Positions 1-6,814 are shown, counted from the first letter of the stretch. The stretch is 8,033 nt of DNA from Leptotrichiaceae bacterium (GCA_030532815.1 JAUNKI010000089.1:1-8033); one strand, 5' to 3'. Numbers and translations: made by a program. Notes: generated by a model not told the origin, from the sequence alone.

Positions 1-55
1 TACGGACAAAGCACACATATTCGATGTGGAAACGGAACAGAATATAAGTTTGTAA
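1..55 (+). CDS. C-terminal tail of a sugar ABC transporter ATP-binding protein (UgpC/MalK-like), partial
   Basis: Reading from base 2, 17 codons precede a TAA at 53-55. The visible peptide contains KAHIFDVETEQNISL. Known of the family: MalK/UgpC/MsmK-type sugar ABC ATPases commonly end in a motif of the form K-x-H-x-F-D-x-E-T-E/G plus a few residues. The match is short but fits in pattern and in its place at the very C-terminus. The gene stops 18 bp before the RpiR regulator, so the two are probably co-transcribed, which makes sense for a sugar-uptake operon with its own regulator. The other open frame here (stop 61-63) has no recognisable pattern. Inference from a very short fragment. Confidence 0.5.
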   Translation, partial: TDKAHIFDVETEQNISL

Positions 56-73
56 AATTATAAGGTGATAAGA

Positions 74-886
74 ATGAAATACATTAATATTATAGAGTCA
101 TTTTATCCTTCTTTAAGTAAACAGGAAAAAAAAGTGGCTGACTATATTTTTGAAAAAAAAGGTCAGATAAGTTATCAGTCTTTACAGGAAATTGCAAAAC
201 AGATAAAAGTGGGAGAAGCTACAATAGTAAGATTTGTAAAAAAAATAGGATTTAACGGATTTCAGGATTTGAAACTACACATTGCAAAAGAGGATTTTCC
301 TATAATAGAAACAGGATACGAAGATTATATTGATAATATTCAGGCTAATATAAATAATACAATAACGAATACAAAATCCTTAATTAACAGAAAACAGCTG
401 GATAAATCAATTTCTGTCATCGGAAAATGCGAAAGACTGTTTTTTTACGGAGTCGGAGCTTCGGGAATTGTCGCAAGGGAATTACAGAATAAATTTTTAA
501 GATTCGGAAAAGCTGCAACAGCTTATACCGACAGCCATTTCCAAATAATGAATGCTGCAATAACTACACAGAAGGATGTAATAATAGCAATCAGTTTATC
601 AGGTTCAACAAATGATATAGTTGAATCTCTGGAAATAGCTAAAAAAAATAAAGCTAAAATAATAGCGATTACAAATCATATTTTATCTCCTGTGGCACAG
701 CTTGCAGATTACGTACTTCTTACTGCAGGAAGAGAAACATTACTGGACGGAGGTTCTCTAATTGCTAAAATATCCCAACTGTATGTTGCTGATATACTTT
801 GTACAGGATATGCCTTGAAAAATAAGGAAGAGGCGTTAAAAATGAAGCATAATACGGCACAGGCTGTATTATCAAAAAATAAGTGA
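74..886 (+). CDS. RpiR/MurR-family transcriptional regulator (HTH + SIS domain)
   Basis: This 270-residue protein has the usual RpiR length and two-domain plan. Residues about 1-77 form the RpiR-type helix-turn-helix, with SKQEKKVADYIF, then IAKQIKVGEATIVRFVKKIGF and GFQDLK. Residues about 105-250 form a SIS (sugar isomerase) fold, with the phosphosugar-binding loops GVGASG (126-131) and SLSGST (174-179). Members of this family sense a phosphorylated sugar and control its catabolic or uptake operon; the exact sugar cannot be read from sequence. Start choice: a GTG at 65 is in frame, but it lies inside the Shine-Dalgarno AAGGTGAT (62-69), so the ATG at 74 is the start. It follows the tail of a likely sugar ABC ATPase by 18 bp, consistent with an operon. 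It ends in TGA, showing UGA is a stop codon in this genome. Confidence 0.9.
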   Translation: MKYINIIESFYPSLSKQEKKVADYIFEKKGQISYQSLQEIAKQIKVGEATIVRFVKKIGFNGFQDLKLHIAKEDFPIIETGYEDYIDNIQANINNTITNTKSLINRKQLDKSISVIGKCERLFFYGVGASGIVARELQNKFLRFGKAATAYTDSHFQIMNAAITTQKDVIIAISLSGSTNDIVESLEIAKKNKAKIIAITNHILSPVAQLADYVLLTAGRETLLDGGSLIAKISQLYVADILCTGYALKNKEEALKMKHNTAQAVLSKNK

Positions 887-1216
887 AGACTTTTTAGATA
901 AAAACATTAACTTAATTTCATAAACATAAAAGTATATTAGATTATAAATTATGTATATCCTACTGTTTTTATAAAACTGATAAAAATAGTGTTTTCTGAT
1001 TCTTAAAAATATATACTGTTTATGATTAAAAGTCATTTTTGATTTATAAAAAGGCTTTTAACAAATGTTTTTAAATTTTTTGTAAAAAAATTATATGAAA
1101 AAAGTGAGATACAGTTTTATAAATAAAGAAATACACTAAATTGTATTGATATATTTTTTAATATTAATAAAAACAATAATTAATAACTTTTGAAAGTATA
1201 TATTGTTTTTAATTAA

Positions 1217-1363
1217 GAAATATCTTTTTATAAAATAACTTTTACAGAGACAGTTATAAGTCGTACTGCTAAAAATAGAGCAATATTAAAGAGAATTAGA
1301 AAGAAACAAAGGAAAAAGGGAGAAAATTTAGAAAAAGTCGGAATGAGAGTGCATACGGAATAA
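1217..1363 (+). pseudogene. Orphan reading frame, possible 3' remnant of a decayed gene
   Basis: A frame open from the TAA at 1214-1216 to the TAA at 1361-1363 encodes 48 residues ending in a very basic stretch (ISRTAKNRAILKRIRKKQRK, then GENLEKVGMRVHTE). It has no plausible upstream start and no Shine-Dalgarno; the only ATG lies near the 3' end. Its base composition is less AT-rich than the flanks, and a strong intrinsic terminator begins 11 bases after the stop. This combination suggests the end of a former gene, or a transcribed non-coding RNA with its terminator. I do not recognise the peptide. The coding interpretation is a weak inference. Confidence 0.25.
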
Positions 1364-1373
1364 TGAAATTAAC

Positions 1374-1410
1374 AAAAGGAAATTATTGATTTTTCAGTAA
1401 TTTCCTTTTT
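1374..1410 (+). terminator. Strong intrinsic terminator
   Basis: A 15-bp stem pairs AAAAGGAAATTATTG (1374-1388) with CAGTAATTTCCTTTT (1395-1409). It has one G-U wobble and a 6-base loop, and its 3' arm ends in a run of five Ts. The sequence is nearly symmetric, so it could also act on the opposite strand. No intact gene lies immediately upstream, so it either terminates leftover transcription from the RpiR operon or belongs to a decayed gene or small RNA just upstream. It insulates the next promoter. Confidence 0.85.
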
Positions 1411-1462
1411 ATGTCAAAGTGTAAAATACGTATCCTTATTAGTATGGATTTTCAAAATGTTC

Positions 1463-1491
1463 TTGACAGGATTAATTCTATATAGTAATAT
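1463..1491 (+). promoter_or_regulatory. Sigma-70-type promoter of the OYE-MarR-transporter operon
   Basis: The -35 box TTGACA (1463-1468) is a perfect consensus. A 17-base spacer separates it from TAATAT (1486-1491). A start of transcription near 1498 would leave a leader of about 60 bases before the oxidoreductase ATG at 1559. It lies between the terminator at 1374-1410 and the first gene of the operon, exactly where a promoter is expected. Confidence 0.75.
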
Positions 1492-1509
1492 TTTATATAT
1501 AAAATGTTA
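1486..1509. promoter_or_regulatory. Palindrome over the -10 box and start site, candidate MarR operator
   Basis: The core ATTTTATATATAAAAT (1490-1505) is a perfect 16-bp palindrome. It extends to 24 bp (1486-1509) with a single mismatched pair (1489/1506). It covers the -10 box and predicted start site. MarR dimers typically bind palindromes of about this size that overlap promoters, and a MarR gene is the second gene of this operon, so autoregulation is a reasonable inference. Caution: in AT-rich DNA, AT-only palindromes arise easily. Confidence 0.4.
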
Positions 1510-1558
1510 TACAAAAAACTAAATTATTTATATAAATTAAAATGGAAAGGTGATTATA

Positions 1559-2677
1559 ATGAATATAAATTACGGGAAATTATTTGAAAAATATGAGTTT
1601 AAATCAGGAGCAGTCCTTGAAAACAGGATTTTAATTGCTCCGATGACGACTACATCAGGATTTGAAAATGGAATGACAACTACAGATGAGCTGAACTATT
1701 ACAATAGAAGATCAGGAGGTGCAGGAGGATTTATAACTGCCTGTGCCTATGTAGAACGGATAGGAAAATCCTTTCCCGGAGGAATTGCAGCTGACAGTGA
1801 TATGTATATTCCAAGTCTCGGAAAAATAGCAAATACAATAAAGTCAAAAGGAAGTAAGGCTATATTGCAGATTTTTCACGGAGGAAGAATGATGTATCAC
1901 GATACTATCGGAAACAGACAGCCGGTAAGTGCGGGTAATATACCTTCAGAGCATCTGCCGAATGTTATACCGAGGGAAATGACCGAAGAGGAAGTAGGGA
2001 ATACCGTTAAAGCTTTCGGAGAAGCTGCAAGGCGTGCAGTTCAGGCAGGATTTGACGGAGTGGAAATTCATGGAGCAAATACTTACCTAATACATCAGTT
2101 CTTTTCTCCTCATTCAAACAGACGTCAGGATAAATGGGGAGGGAACTTGAAAAAGCGTATGGAGTTTCCTTTAGCCGTAACGGAGGAAGTACTGAAAAAT
2201 GTAAAAAAGTATGCAGATAAACCGTTTATTACAGGATACCGTTTTTCTCCCGAAGAAAATGAAAATCCCGGAATTACATTAAAGGATACATTTGAATTAG
2301 TTGAAAATCTTGCAGATACAGGACTGGACTATTTACATGTTTCCCTTCAAAACTACCGTCAAGGCTCGATACGTAATCCTGAAGACAGTGAACCGATACT
2401 TTCCAGAATAAATAACATAGTCAAAGATCGTATTGCCGTAATAGGAGTGGGAAATGTAAAAACTCCCGAAGATGCACTGAATATGATATCAATGGGAATT
2501 CCCCTTGTAGCTTTGGGCAAAGAAATAATTATAGAACCTGAATGGGTACAGAAAATTAAAAACGGACGGGAAAATGAATTGGAATATTTTCTGGATTTGG
2601 AAAAACAGGAAGAACTGTCCATTCCTGATGCCATGTGGAGCTATATTCTTAAACGTATGCCTATAAAAAATAAGTAA
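1559..2677 (+). CDS. Old Yellow Enzyme-family NADH:flavin oxidoreductase
   Basis: The protein is 372 residues, the length of a single-domain OYE TIM barrel with no added Fe-S or dinucleotide domain. Visible signatures are the N-terminal NR-x4-PM-T (N22, R23, P28, M29), HGGR (107-110), the substrate-binding HGANTYL block (H171, N174, with Y176 following), FFSPHSNRR after it, and the C-terminal FMN-phosphate region GVGNVKTPEDAL. Family members bind FMN and reduce activated double bonds or nitro groups of electrophiles; the substrate here is unknown. One oddity: the usual LGR near the phosphate site reads LGK (K321). Start choice: the GTG at 1550 lies within the Shine-Dalgarno GGAAAGGTGAT (1544-1554), so the ATG at 1559 is the start. 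It is the first gene of an operon with a MarR regulator and an ABC importer. It could serve electrophile detoxification or catabolism of an imported compound. Confidence 0.9.
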   Translation: MNINYGKLFEKYEFKSGAVLENRILIAPMTTTSGFENGMTTTDELNYYNRRSGGAGGFITACAYVERIGKSFPGGIAADSDMYIPSLGKIANTIKSKGSKAILQIFHGGRMMYHDTIGNRQPVSAGNIPSEHLPNVIPREMTEEEVGNTVKAFGEAARRAVQAGFDGVEIHGANTYLIHQFFSPHSNRRQDKWGGNLKKRMEFPLAVTEEVLKNVKKYADKPFITGYRFSPEENENPGITLKDTFELVENLADTGLDYLHVSLQNYRQGSIRNPEDSEPILSRINNIVKDRIAVIGVGNVKTPEDALNMISMGIPLVALGKEIIIEPEWVQKIKNGRENELEYFLDLEKQEELSIPDAMWSYILKRMPIKNK

Positions 2678-2704
2678 GAAAATCAGAGAAAGGAAAATAT
2701 ATGA

Positions 2705-3148
2705 ATGAAATATAACGGATGCTTTCTCATAGGTAGAATTAAGCAGGTTCATGGAAGGCTGCTTAACAATTTTCTTTCCCGTAAAAATATAAAAGCATTT
2801 AATGCTGAACAGGGAAGAATTCTGCATATACTATGGGAGAAAGAGAATATAAGCATAAAGGAGCTGTCATTACAGACAGGATTGGCAATTAATACTCTGA
2901 CCGTTATGCTTGAAAGAATGGAAAAAGCGGAGCTTATTCATAGAAAGCCTGATGAAAGGGATAGACGCAAGACATTGATAAATTTAACGGAATACGCTTG
3001 CTCTCTAAAAAAAGAATATAATTTAATTTTACAAGAAATAGCACAAATATTTTATAAAGATTTTTCAGACAGTGAAGTGGAGCAGTTTGAAATGTACCTC
3101 ATGAGAATTCTGAAAAATCTTGAAAACGGTAATAACTGTAAAAAATAA
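2705..3148 (+). CDS. MarR-family transcriptional regulator
   Basis: This 147-residue protein has the typical MarR length and layout: a helical N-terminus, a winged HTH (about residues 34-96) and a C-terminal dimerisation helix. The recognition part reads SIKELSLQTGLAINTLTVML, and the wing carries the family hallmark DERDRRK (83-89) followed by INLTE. Cysteines at 6, 99 and 145 could support thiol-based sensing, as in OhrR-type members, but C6 is not clearly at the OhrR position, so this is only possible. The preferred start is the ATG at 2705; the overlapping ATG at 2701 leads to a stop after four codons. AAAGGA (2689-2694) precedes it. It sits 27 bp after the oxidoreductase and 23 bp before the transporter ATPase, so it most likely controls this operon, perhaps via the palindrome at 1486-1509. 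Confidence 0.9.
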   Translation: MKYNGCFLIGRIKQVHGRLLNNFLSRKNIKAFNAEQGRILHILWEKENISIKELSLQTGLAINTLTVMLERMEKAELIHRKPDERDRRKTLINLTEYACSLKKEYNLILQEIAQIFYKDFSDSEVEQFEMYLMRILKNLENGNNCKK

Positions 3149-3171
3149 ATTCAAGGAAAAGAGATATTAAA

Positions 3172-4032
3172 ATGATAGAATTTTTAAATATAGAAAAAAT
3201 TTATCCTAATGGCAATAAAGCCATAAAAAATATGAACCTTTCCATAGAAGAGGGAGAATTTGTCGTTTTTATAGGTCCAAGCGGAAGCGGAAAGACGACA
3301 GCCCTTAAAATGATAAACAGACTTGAAGATTCCACATCGGGAGAAATAAAAATATTCGGAAAAAATATTATGGAGTATAATATTCACGAATTAAGATGGG
3401 ATATGGGATATGTCCTTCAGCAAGTAGCATTGTTTCCCCATATGAATGTGGAAAAAAATATTTCAATAGTACCTGAATTAAAAGGCTGGTCCAAAGAACA
3501 GATAAACTGTAAAATAGATGAGTTACTGAATATGGTGGGACTTGAACCTGAAAAATACAGAAAAAGAATGCCTGAAGAACTTTCAGGGGGAGAGGCACAG
3601 AGAATAGGAATTGCAAGAGCTTTAGCCGCAAATCCGAAATTTATACTTATGGATGAGCCTTTCAGTGCATTGGATCCTGTTACAAGAGCCGGATTGCAGA
3701 CAGATATAAAAAAGTTGCAGGAAAAAATAAAAAAGACTGTAGTTTTTGTGACTCATGACATAGAAGAGGCACTTTTACTGGGGAACAAAATATGTATTAT
3801 AAAAGATGGAGAAATAGTTCAATACGGAACTAAAGATGATCTTCTTTATAGACCGGCAGACAGTTTTGTAAGGGAATTTATAAATTCGGGAACAAATTAT
3901 GAAAAAAGAGACGGCTTCAGAGAGAAAAGCGAATATGTCCGTGTTGTAAAAGATGACGGAGAAGAGTTTATTATAAAAAGAAAAAACATTTATCCTTACT
4001 ATGAAACTAAGGAGGAGAGCTTCAATGAATAA
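3172..4032 (+). CDS. Osmoprotectant-type ABC transporter ATP-binding protein (OpuBA/OpuCA/EgtV-like)
   Basis: The 286-residue ATPase shows all ABC motifs: Walker A GPSGSGKT (35-42), a Q-loop region VLQQVALFPHMNV, signature LSGGEAQR (137-144), Walker B ILMDEP (D161, E162) and H-loop VTHDIEEAL (H195). The VALFPHMNVEKNI and FSALDPVTR segments are typical of the quaternary-amine transporter branch. About 45 residues follow the ATPase core; they are too short for the tandem CBS domains that sense ionic strength in OpuA/OpuCA proteins, so regulation by CBS is absent. It energises uptake together with the fused permease/binding protein encoded next, whose start overlaps this gene by 8 bp. Substrate class (betaine, choline, carnitine or ergothioneine) cannot be fixed from the ATPase. 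AAGGAAAAGAGA at 3153-3164 supplies a modest ribosome site. Confidence 0.9.
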   Translation: MIEFLNIEKIYPNGNKAIKNMNLSIEEGEFVVFIGPSGSGKTTALKMINRLEDSTSGEIKIFGKNIMEYNIHELRWDMGYVLQQVALFPHMNVEKNISIVPELKGWSKEQINCKIDELLNMVGLEPEKYRKRMPEELSGGEAQRIGIARALAANPKFILMDEPFSALDPVTRAGLQTDIKKLQEKIKKTVVFVTHDIEEALLLGNKICIIKDGEIVQYGTKDDLLYRPADSFVREFINSGTNYEKRDGFREKSEYVRVVKDDGEEFIIKRKNIYPYYETKEESFNE

Positions 4033-5539
4033 AATTTTAATGACTTTTTTTGAAAGAAGGGAGGAGCTTTTTAAGGCTGTAGCCGAACATATACAGATTT
4101 CGTTTTTTGCCCTTGTCATCGCCCTAATAATAGCCGTACCTTTGGGGATATATTTAAGTTATCATAGGAAAACTGCGGAAATAATAATCGGTATAACCGC
4201 AATTTTACAGACGGTTCCGTCTCTTGCTTTATTGGGGCTGTTAATTCCTTTTGTAGGAATAGGGACTACTCCTGCAATTGTTGCCCTTGTTATTTATGCT
4301 TTACTTCCCATACTGAGAAATACCTACACGGGAATAAACGGTGTAGATTCTGTTTATCTTCTTGCATCAAAAGCAATGGGAATGAACAGGCTGCAACAGC
4401 TTTTCAAAATACAGCTGCCCCTTGCAATGCCTGTGATAATGGCGGGAATAAGGACAGCGACGGTACTTATTATCGGTACGGCTACATTGGCTTCACTGAT
4501 AGGTGCAGGAGGACTGGGGAGCCTTATTTTGCTCGGTCTTGACAGAAACAATAACAGCCTTATACTTTTGGGAGCGGTTCCTGCTGCATTATTGGCAGTT
4601 TTATTTGACTATGTTTTAAAAAAGGCTGAAAAACAGAACTGGAAAAAAATATTAATCTGCTTTTTTGTAATTACGGGACTATTTTTCGGAATAAATGCAG
4701 GAAAAAATAAAATGATGGGAAAAGATAAACTTGTAATAGCGGGAAAGCTGGGAACAGAGCCTGAAATACTCATAAATATGTATAAAATATTAATACAGGA
4801 AAATATGGATATAGACGTGGAACTGAAATCGGGTTTCGGGAAGACAAGTTTTGTATTTAATGCACTGAAAGCGGGAGAAATAGATATATATCCTGAGTTT
4901 ACAGGAACAGCGGTATTCACTTTTCTTGAAGAACAGCCTATAAGTAACAGTGCAGAAGATGTGTATAATCAGGCAAAAGAAGGGTTGATGAAAAAATACG
5001 GTATGGTGTTTTTAAGTCCTATGAAATTTAATAATACTTATGCTCTTGCAGTACCGAGAAAATTTGCAGAGGAAAATAATTTAATGAAAATTTCTGAACT
5101 TGAAAAAATAAAAGATAAAATAAAAGCAGGATTTACAAGAGAGTTTAATGACAGAGAAGACGGATATAAAGGGATGAAAAGACTGTACGGCTTTGAACTG
5201 CCGGATATAAAGGAACTTGAACCGAAACTGAGATATATTGCAGTTCAAAGCGGGGATATTAATCTTATAGACGCATACTCCACAGACAGCGAACTTGAAA
5301 AATATGATTTATACGTATTGGAAGATGACAGAAATTTATTTCCTCCGTATCAGGGAGCTGCTCTCCTCAAAGAAAAAACACTGGAAAAGTATCCTCAGCT
5401 TGAACAAATATTAGGAAAACTGAAAGACAGGATAACTGACGGAGAAATGAGAAAAATGAATTATGAAGTGGGAGTAAACGGTAAAAGGGCTGAGGATATT
5501 GCAAGAGAATATTTGAAGAAAAACGGATTAATAAAATAG
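4025..5539 (+). CDS. Fused ABC permease and substrate-binding protein, betaine/choline/ergothioneine type
   Basis: The 504-residue protein joins two parts. Residues about 20-200 are an ABC permease with several hydrophobic segments and the coupling loop ASKAMGMNRLQQL (115-127), followed by LPLAMPVIMAGIR. Residues 208-224 form an extra membrane segment that tethers residues 235-504, a type II binding protein of the quaternary-amine family. The binding part has the hallmarks EIDIYPEFTGT (285-295), KFNNTYALAV (334-343), FNDREDGYKGM, DAYSTDSELEKYDL and FPPY (439-442). Such fusions occur in BusB/ChoQ-like betaine or choline systems and in the ergothioneine importer EgtU; I cannot tell which from memory of the binding residues. 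Start choice: an in-frame ATG at 4001 precedes the perfect Shine-Dalgarno AAGGAGG (4009-4015), so the ATG at 4025 is used, overlapping the ATPase stop by 8 bp. No strong terminator follows directly. Confidence 0.9.
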   Translation: MNKILMTFFERREELFKAVAEHIQISFFALVIALIIAVPLGIYLSYHRKTAEIIIGITAILQTVPSLALLGLLIPFVGIGTTPAIVALVIYALLPILRNTYTGINGVDSVYLLASKAMGMNRLQQLFKIQLPLAMPVIMAGIRTATVLIIGTATLASLIGAGGLGSLILLGLDRNNNSLILLGAVPAALLAVLFDYVLKKAEKQNWKKILICFFVITGLFFGINAGKNKMMGKDKLVIAGKLGTEPEILINMYKILIQENMDIDVELKSGFGKTSFVFNALKAGEIDIYPEFTGTAVFTFLEEQPISNSAEDVYNQAKEGLMKKYGMVFLSPMKFNNTYALAVPRKFAEENNLMKISELEKIKDKIKAGFTREFNDREDGYKGMKRLYGFELPDIKELEPKLRYIAVQSGDINLIDAYSTDSELEKYDLYVLEDDRNLFPPYQGAALLKEKTLEKYPQLEQILGKLKDRITDGEMRKMNYEVGVNGKRAEDIAREYLKKNGLIK

Positions 5540-5553
5540 GAATGTTTAAATTA

Positions 5554-5585
5554 ATCGGTTTCAAAATTTTAAATTTAAAACTGAT
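5554..5585 (+). terminator. Weak hairpin after the transporter operon, possible inefficient terminator
   Basis: ATCGGTTT (5554-5561) can pair with AAACTGAT (5578-5585), 8 bp with one G-U pair and a 16-base AT-rich loop, 14 bases after the permease stop. No U-run follows, so it is a poor intrinsic terminator. It is listed because nothing better ends the operon before 5822. Confidence 0.25.
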
Positions 5586-5701
5586 AATAAGAAAAATTTT
5601 TAAGTTTTAGAATTAAAAGAAAATCTTCTTAAATATATTTGGATAAAATAAATTAAAATATTAAAATAATGAATATTTTTTAAAAAATATTAAATCTGAT
5701 A

Positions 5702-5729
5702 TTGACTTTGAATGAAAGTAGAGTATAAT
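5702..5729 (+). promoter_or_regulatory. Near-consensus sigma-70-type promoter in the gene-free region
   Basis: TTGACT (5702-5707) is followed after 16 bases by a perfect TATAAT (5724-5729). The predicted start is near 5736. No gene begins for more than 550 bases downstream, but an intrinsic terminator stands about 85 bases after the predicted start, so the promoter probably makes a short untranslated RNA. Read-through could also feed the csx20 region. Confidence 0.65.
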
Positions 5730-5735
5730 ACTATT

Positions 5736-5852
5736 GGGAATTATAATTGAAATATAAAAATATTAAATCGATTATAAAAAGTCAAGGTATCAGATAAATT
5801 ATACTAAAATGAAAATAACAGAAAAAAGAACCTTGAAAAGGGTTCTTTTTTT
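5736..5852 (+). ncRNA. Candidate small RNA of about 115 nt
   Basis: The region is bounded by the promoter at 5702-5729 and the terminator at 5822-5852, and holds no open frame with a ribosome site. TCAAGGT (5782-5788) is complementary to ACCTTGA (5830-5836). The second segment overlaps the left arm and loop of the terminator, so this pairing would compete with termination. That would suit an attenuator-like leader as well as a free sRNA. I do not recognise it as a known RNA family. The existence of the transcript is inference. Confidence 0.4.
5822..5852 (+). terminator. Intrinsic terminator
   Basis: AAAAAAGAACC (5822-5832) pairs perfectly over 11 bp with GGTTCTTTTTT (5841-5851), with an 8-base loop. 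The T-run of the right arm extends to 5852. It is oriented for + strand transcripts from the promoter at 5702, or for read-through from the transporter operon, whose stop is about 280 bases upstream. The A-run on the left arm would allow some activity on the minus strand too. Confidence 0.8.
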
Positions 5853-6302
5853 GAAAATTTACAGGAAAATATGTAAATTACGAGCTATTTTACAAATCAT
5901 AAATAATATTGCAGCTATAAATGATGTATATTAAAAAAATAATAAGTTTTATAAAAATAAAAAAATATAAAATTTATGATTTGACTTGTTTTCATACTTT
6001 ATTGAGATAGAGCTAAAAAATTCAGATAAAATTCAAAAATTAAAATAAAATGTGGTTTTATAGTGCTGAAAAATATAGAAAAGTGGATTAATTCAGAATG
6101 ATTTATGTAAAAACATTTCAAATTGAAATTAGATATACTATTTGAAAATATATATAATAAAAATAAAAGTATGGTATTTTTTAAAAACAATAATTTAATA
6201 TAAACAATAAGACGCAACAAAATAAATACAATAAAATAAATTTATTAAAAATTAGGAAAGGAAAATAATTATAAAAAATTAAAAAACAAAGAGGTAGAAA
6301 AG

Positions 6303-6686
6303 TTGAAAAAGAAAGCATTATTAGTTTTTACACATCAAATAACAGAAAATCAGGAAAAAGAACTGCAAAAAGATTTTAAAGTAGAAAAAATAGAAGTTCT
6401 GCCCTATAATTTGCAGGAAATATGGTCTAATGTAAGAGCAGATAGTAAATATATGAAAAACTTGTATAAAATAAAAAAGTATATAAAAAATAATTTTAAA
6501 AAGGGAGATATATTATTAATACAGGGAAATTGGTGATATACTTACAACCTTGTAAAATGGTCAATAGAAAATAAATATTTTCCCATATACAGTTATACTG
6601 AAAGAAACGTAGAAACAATAAAAGAAGGAGAAAAAATAAAAAAAATAAGTTATTTTCAACATATAAAATTTTTTAAATATAAATAA
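6303..6686 (+). pseudogene. csx20: csx20, CRISPR type III-associated CARF-type protein, interrupted by one in-frame TGA
   Basis: Translation from TTG 6303 gives 77 residues up to TGA 6534-6536, then continues in the same frame for 49 more codons to TAA 6684-6686. Full length would be 127 positions, about what I recall for Csx20. Recognisable pieces are the N-terminal KALLVFTHQITENQEKEL, LPYNLQEIWSNV, GDILLIQGNW and, beyond the stop, YTYNLVKW and FPIYSYTERNVE, ending near FQHIKFFKY. In family members the position after the IQG-x-aromatic motif is normally glycine, so a GGA-to-TGA change explains the stop. No frameshift or other damage is seen, so the mutation is recent, a sequencing error, or read through. 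Ribosome site GAGGT (6291-6295), 7 bases before the TTG. Csx20 is associated with type III CRISPR systems and is thought to bind, and perhaps degrade, cyclic oligoadenylate. It precedes the CARF-HEPN effector by 128 bp. Confidence 0.8.
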
Positions 6687-6811
6687 GAAATATATATTAA
6701 ATAAGATGCTGAAAATTATTAAATCAATGATAAAATATGCCGGATTACAAAGAATTAGAATCAAAAAAATAAAAAAATGCATATGCTGATATATTTAGAA
6801 AAAGGAGAATA
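6687..6811. other. Spacer with a possible short gene remnant
   Basis: Between csx20 and the CARF-HEPN gene, one frame reads MPDYKELESKKIKK (6737-6778) and the next frame reads MHMLIYLEKGE (6777-6809), ending at TAA 6810-6812. Joined by a one-base shift these look like the end of a small protein. Neither has a ribosome site, and AT-rich DNA yields such strings by chance. The terminal Shine-Dalgarno AAAGGAG (6801-6807) serves the next gene. Confidence 0.2.
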
Positions 6812-6814
6812 ATG

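Larger units (their letters stand above)
887..1458. other. Intergenic region without a convincing gene
   Basis: About 570 bases separate the RpiR gene from the next promoter. The first part (887-1240) is extremely AT-rich with stops in all frames, and I see no gene or strong dyad in it. The second part (about 1240-1370) is visibly less AT-rich, carries a short orphan open frame, and ends at a strong terminator; both are listed separately. Confidence 0.7.
5540..6302. other. Long AT-rich gene-free region
   Basis: About 760 bases lie between the transporter operon and the CRISPR-associated genes. I find no reading frame with a believable start, ribosome site and composition on either strand; the minus-strand frame at 5999-6220 is a low-complexity artefact. 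It does hold a near-consensus promoter (5702-5729), a terminator (5822-5852), a 20-bp perfect AT palindrome (5672-5691) and stretches at about 6048-6203 that read like interrupted coding sequence. Its composition and the broken frames suggest a decayed or accessory junction to the left of the CRISPR cassette. Confidence 0.6.

Noticed and set aside
5809..5934. 41-codon frame beginning ATG at 5809
   Set aside because: No Shine-Dalgarno precedes it, it runs straight through the terminator hairpin, and its translation is compositionally driven.
5981..6011. Second TTGACT as a promoter for the csx20 cassette
   Set aside because: No acceptable -10 box stands at 16-18 bases; the nearest candidates have spacers of 13 or 19.
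5999..6220. Minus-strand 73-residue hydrophobic frame
   Set aside because: Low-complexity Phe/Leu/Ile translation of AT-rich DNA, with no ribosome site or recognisable motif.
6534..6536. TGA read as glycine (SR1/Gracilibacteria-type genetic code), which would make csx20 intact
   Set aside because: The RpiR gene in this window ends with TGA (884-886) at the family's expected length, and the other recognised genes contain no internal TGA. The standard code applies.
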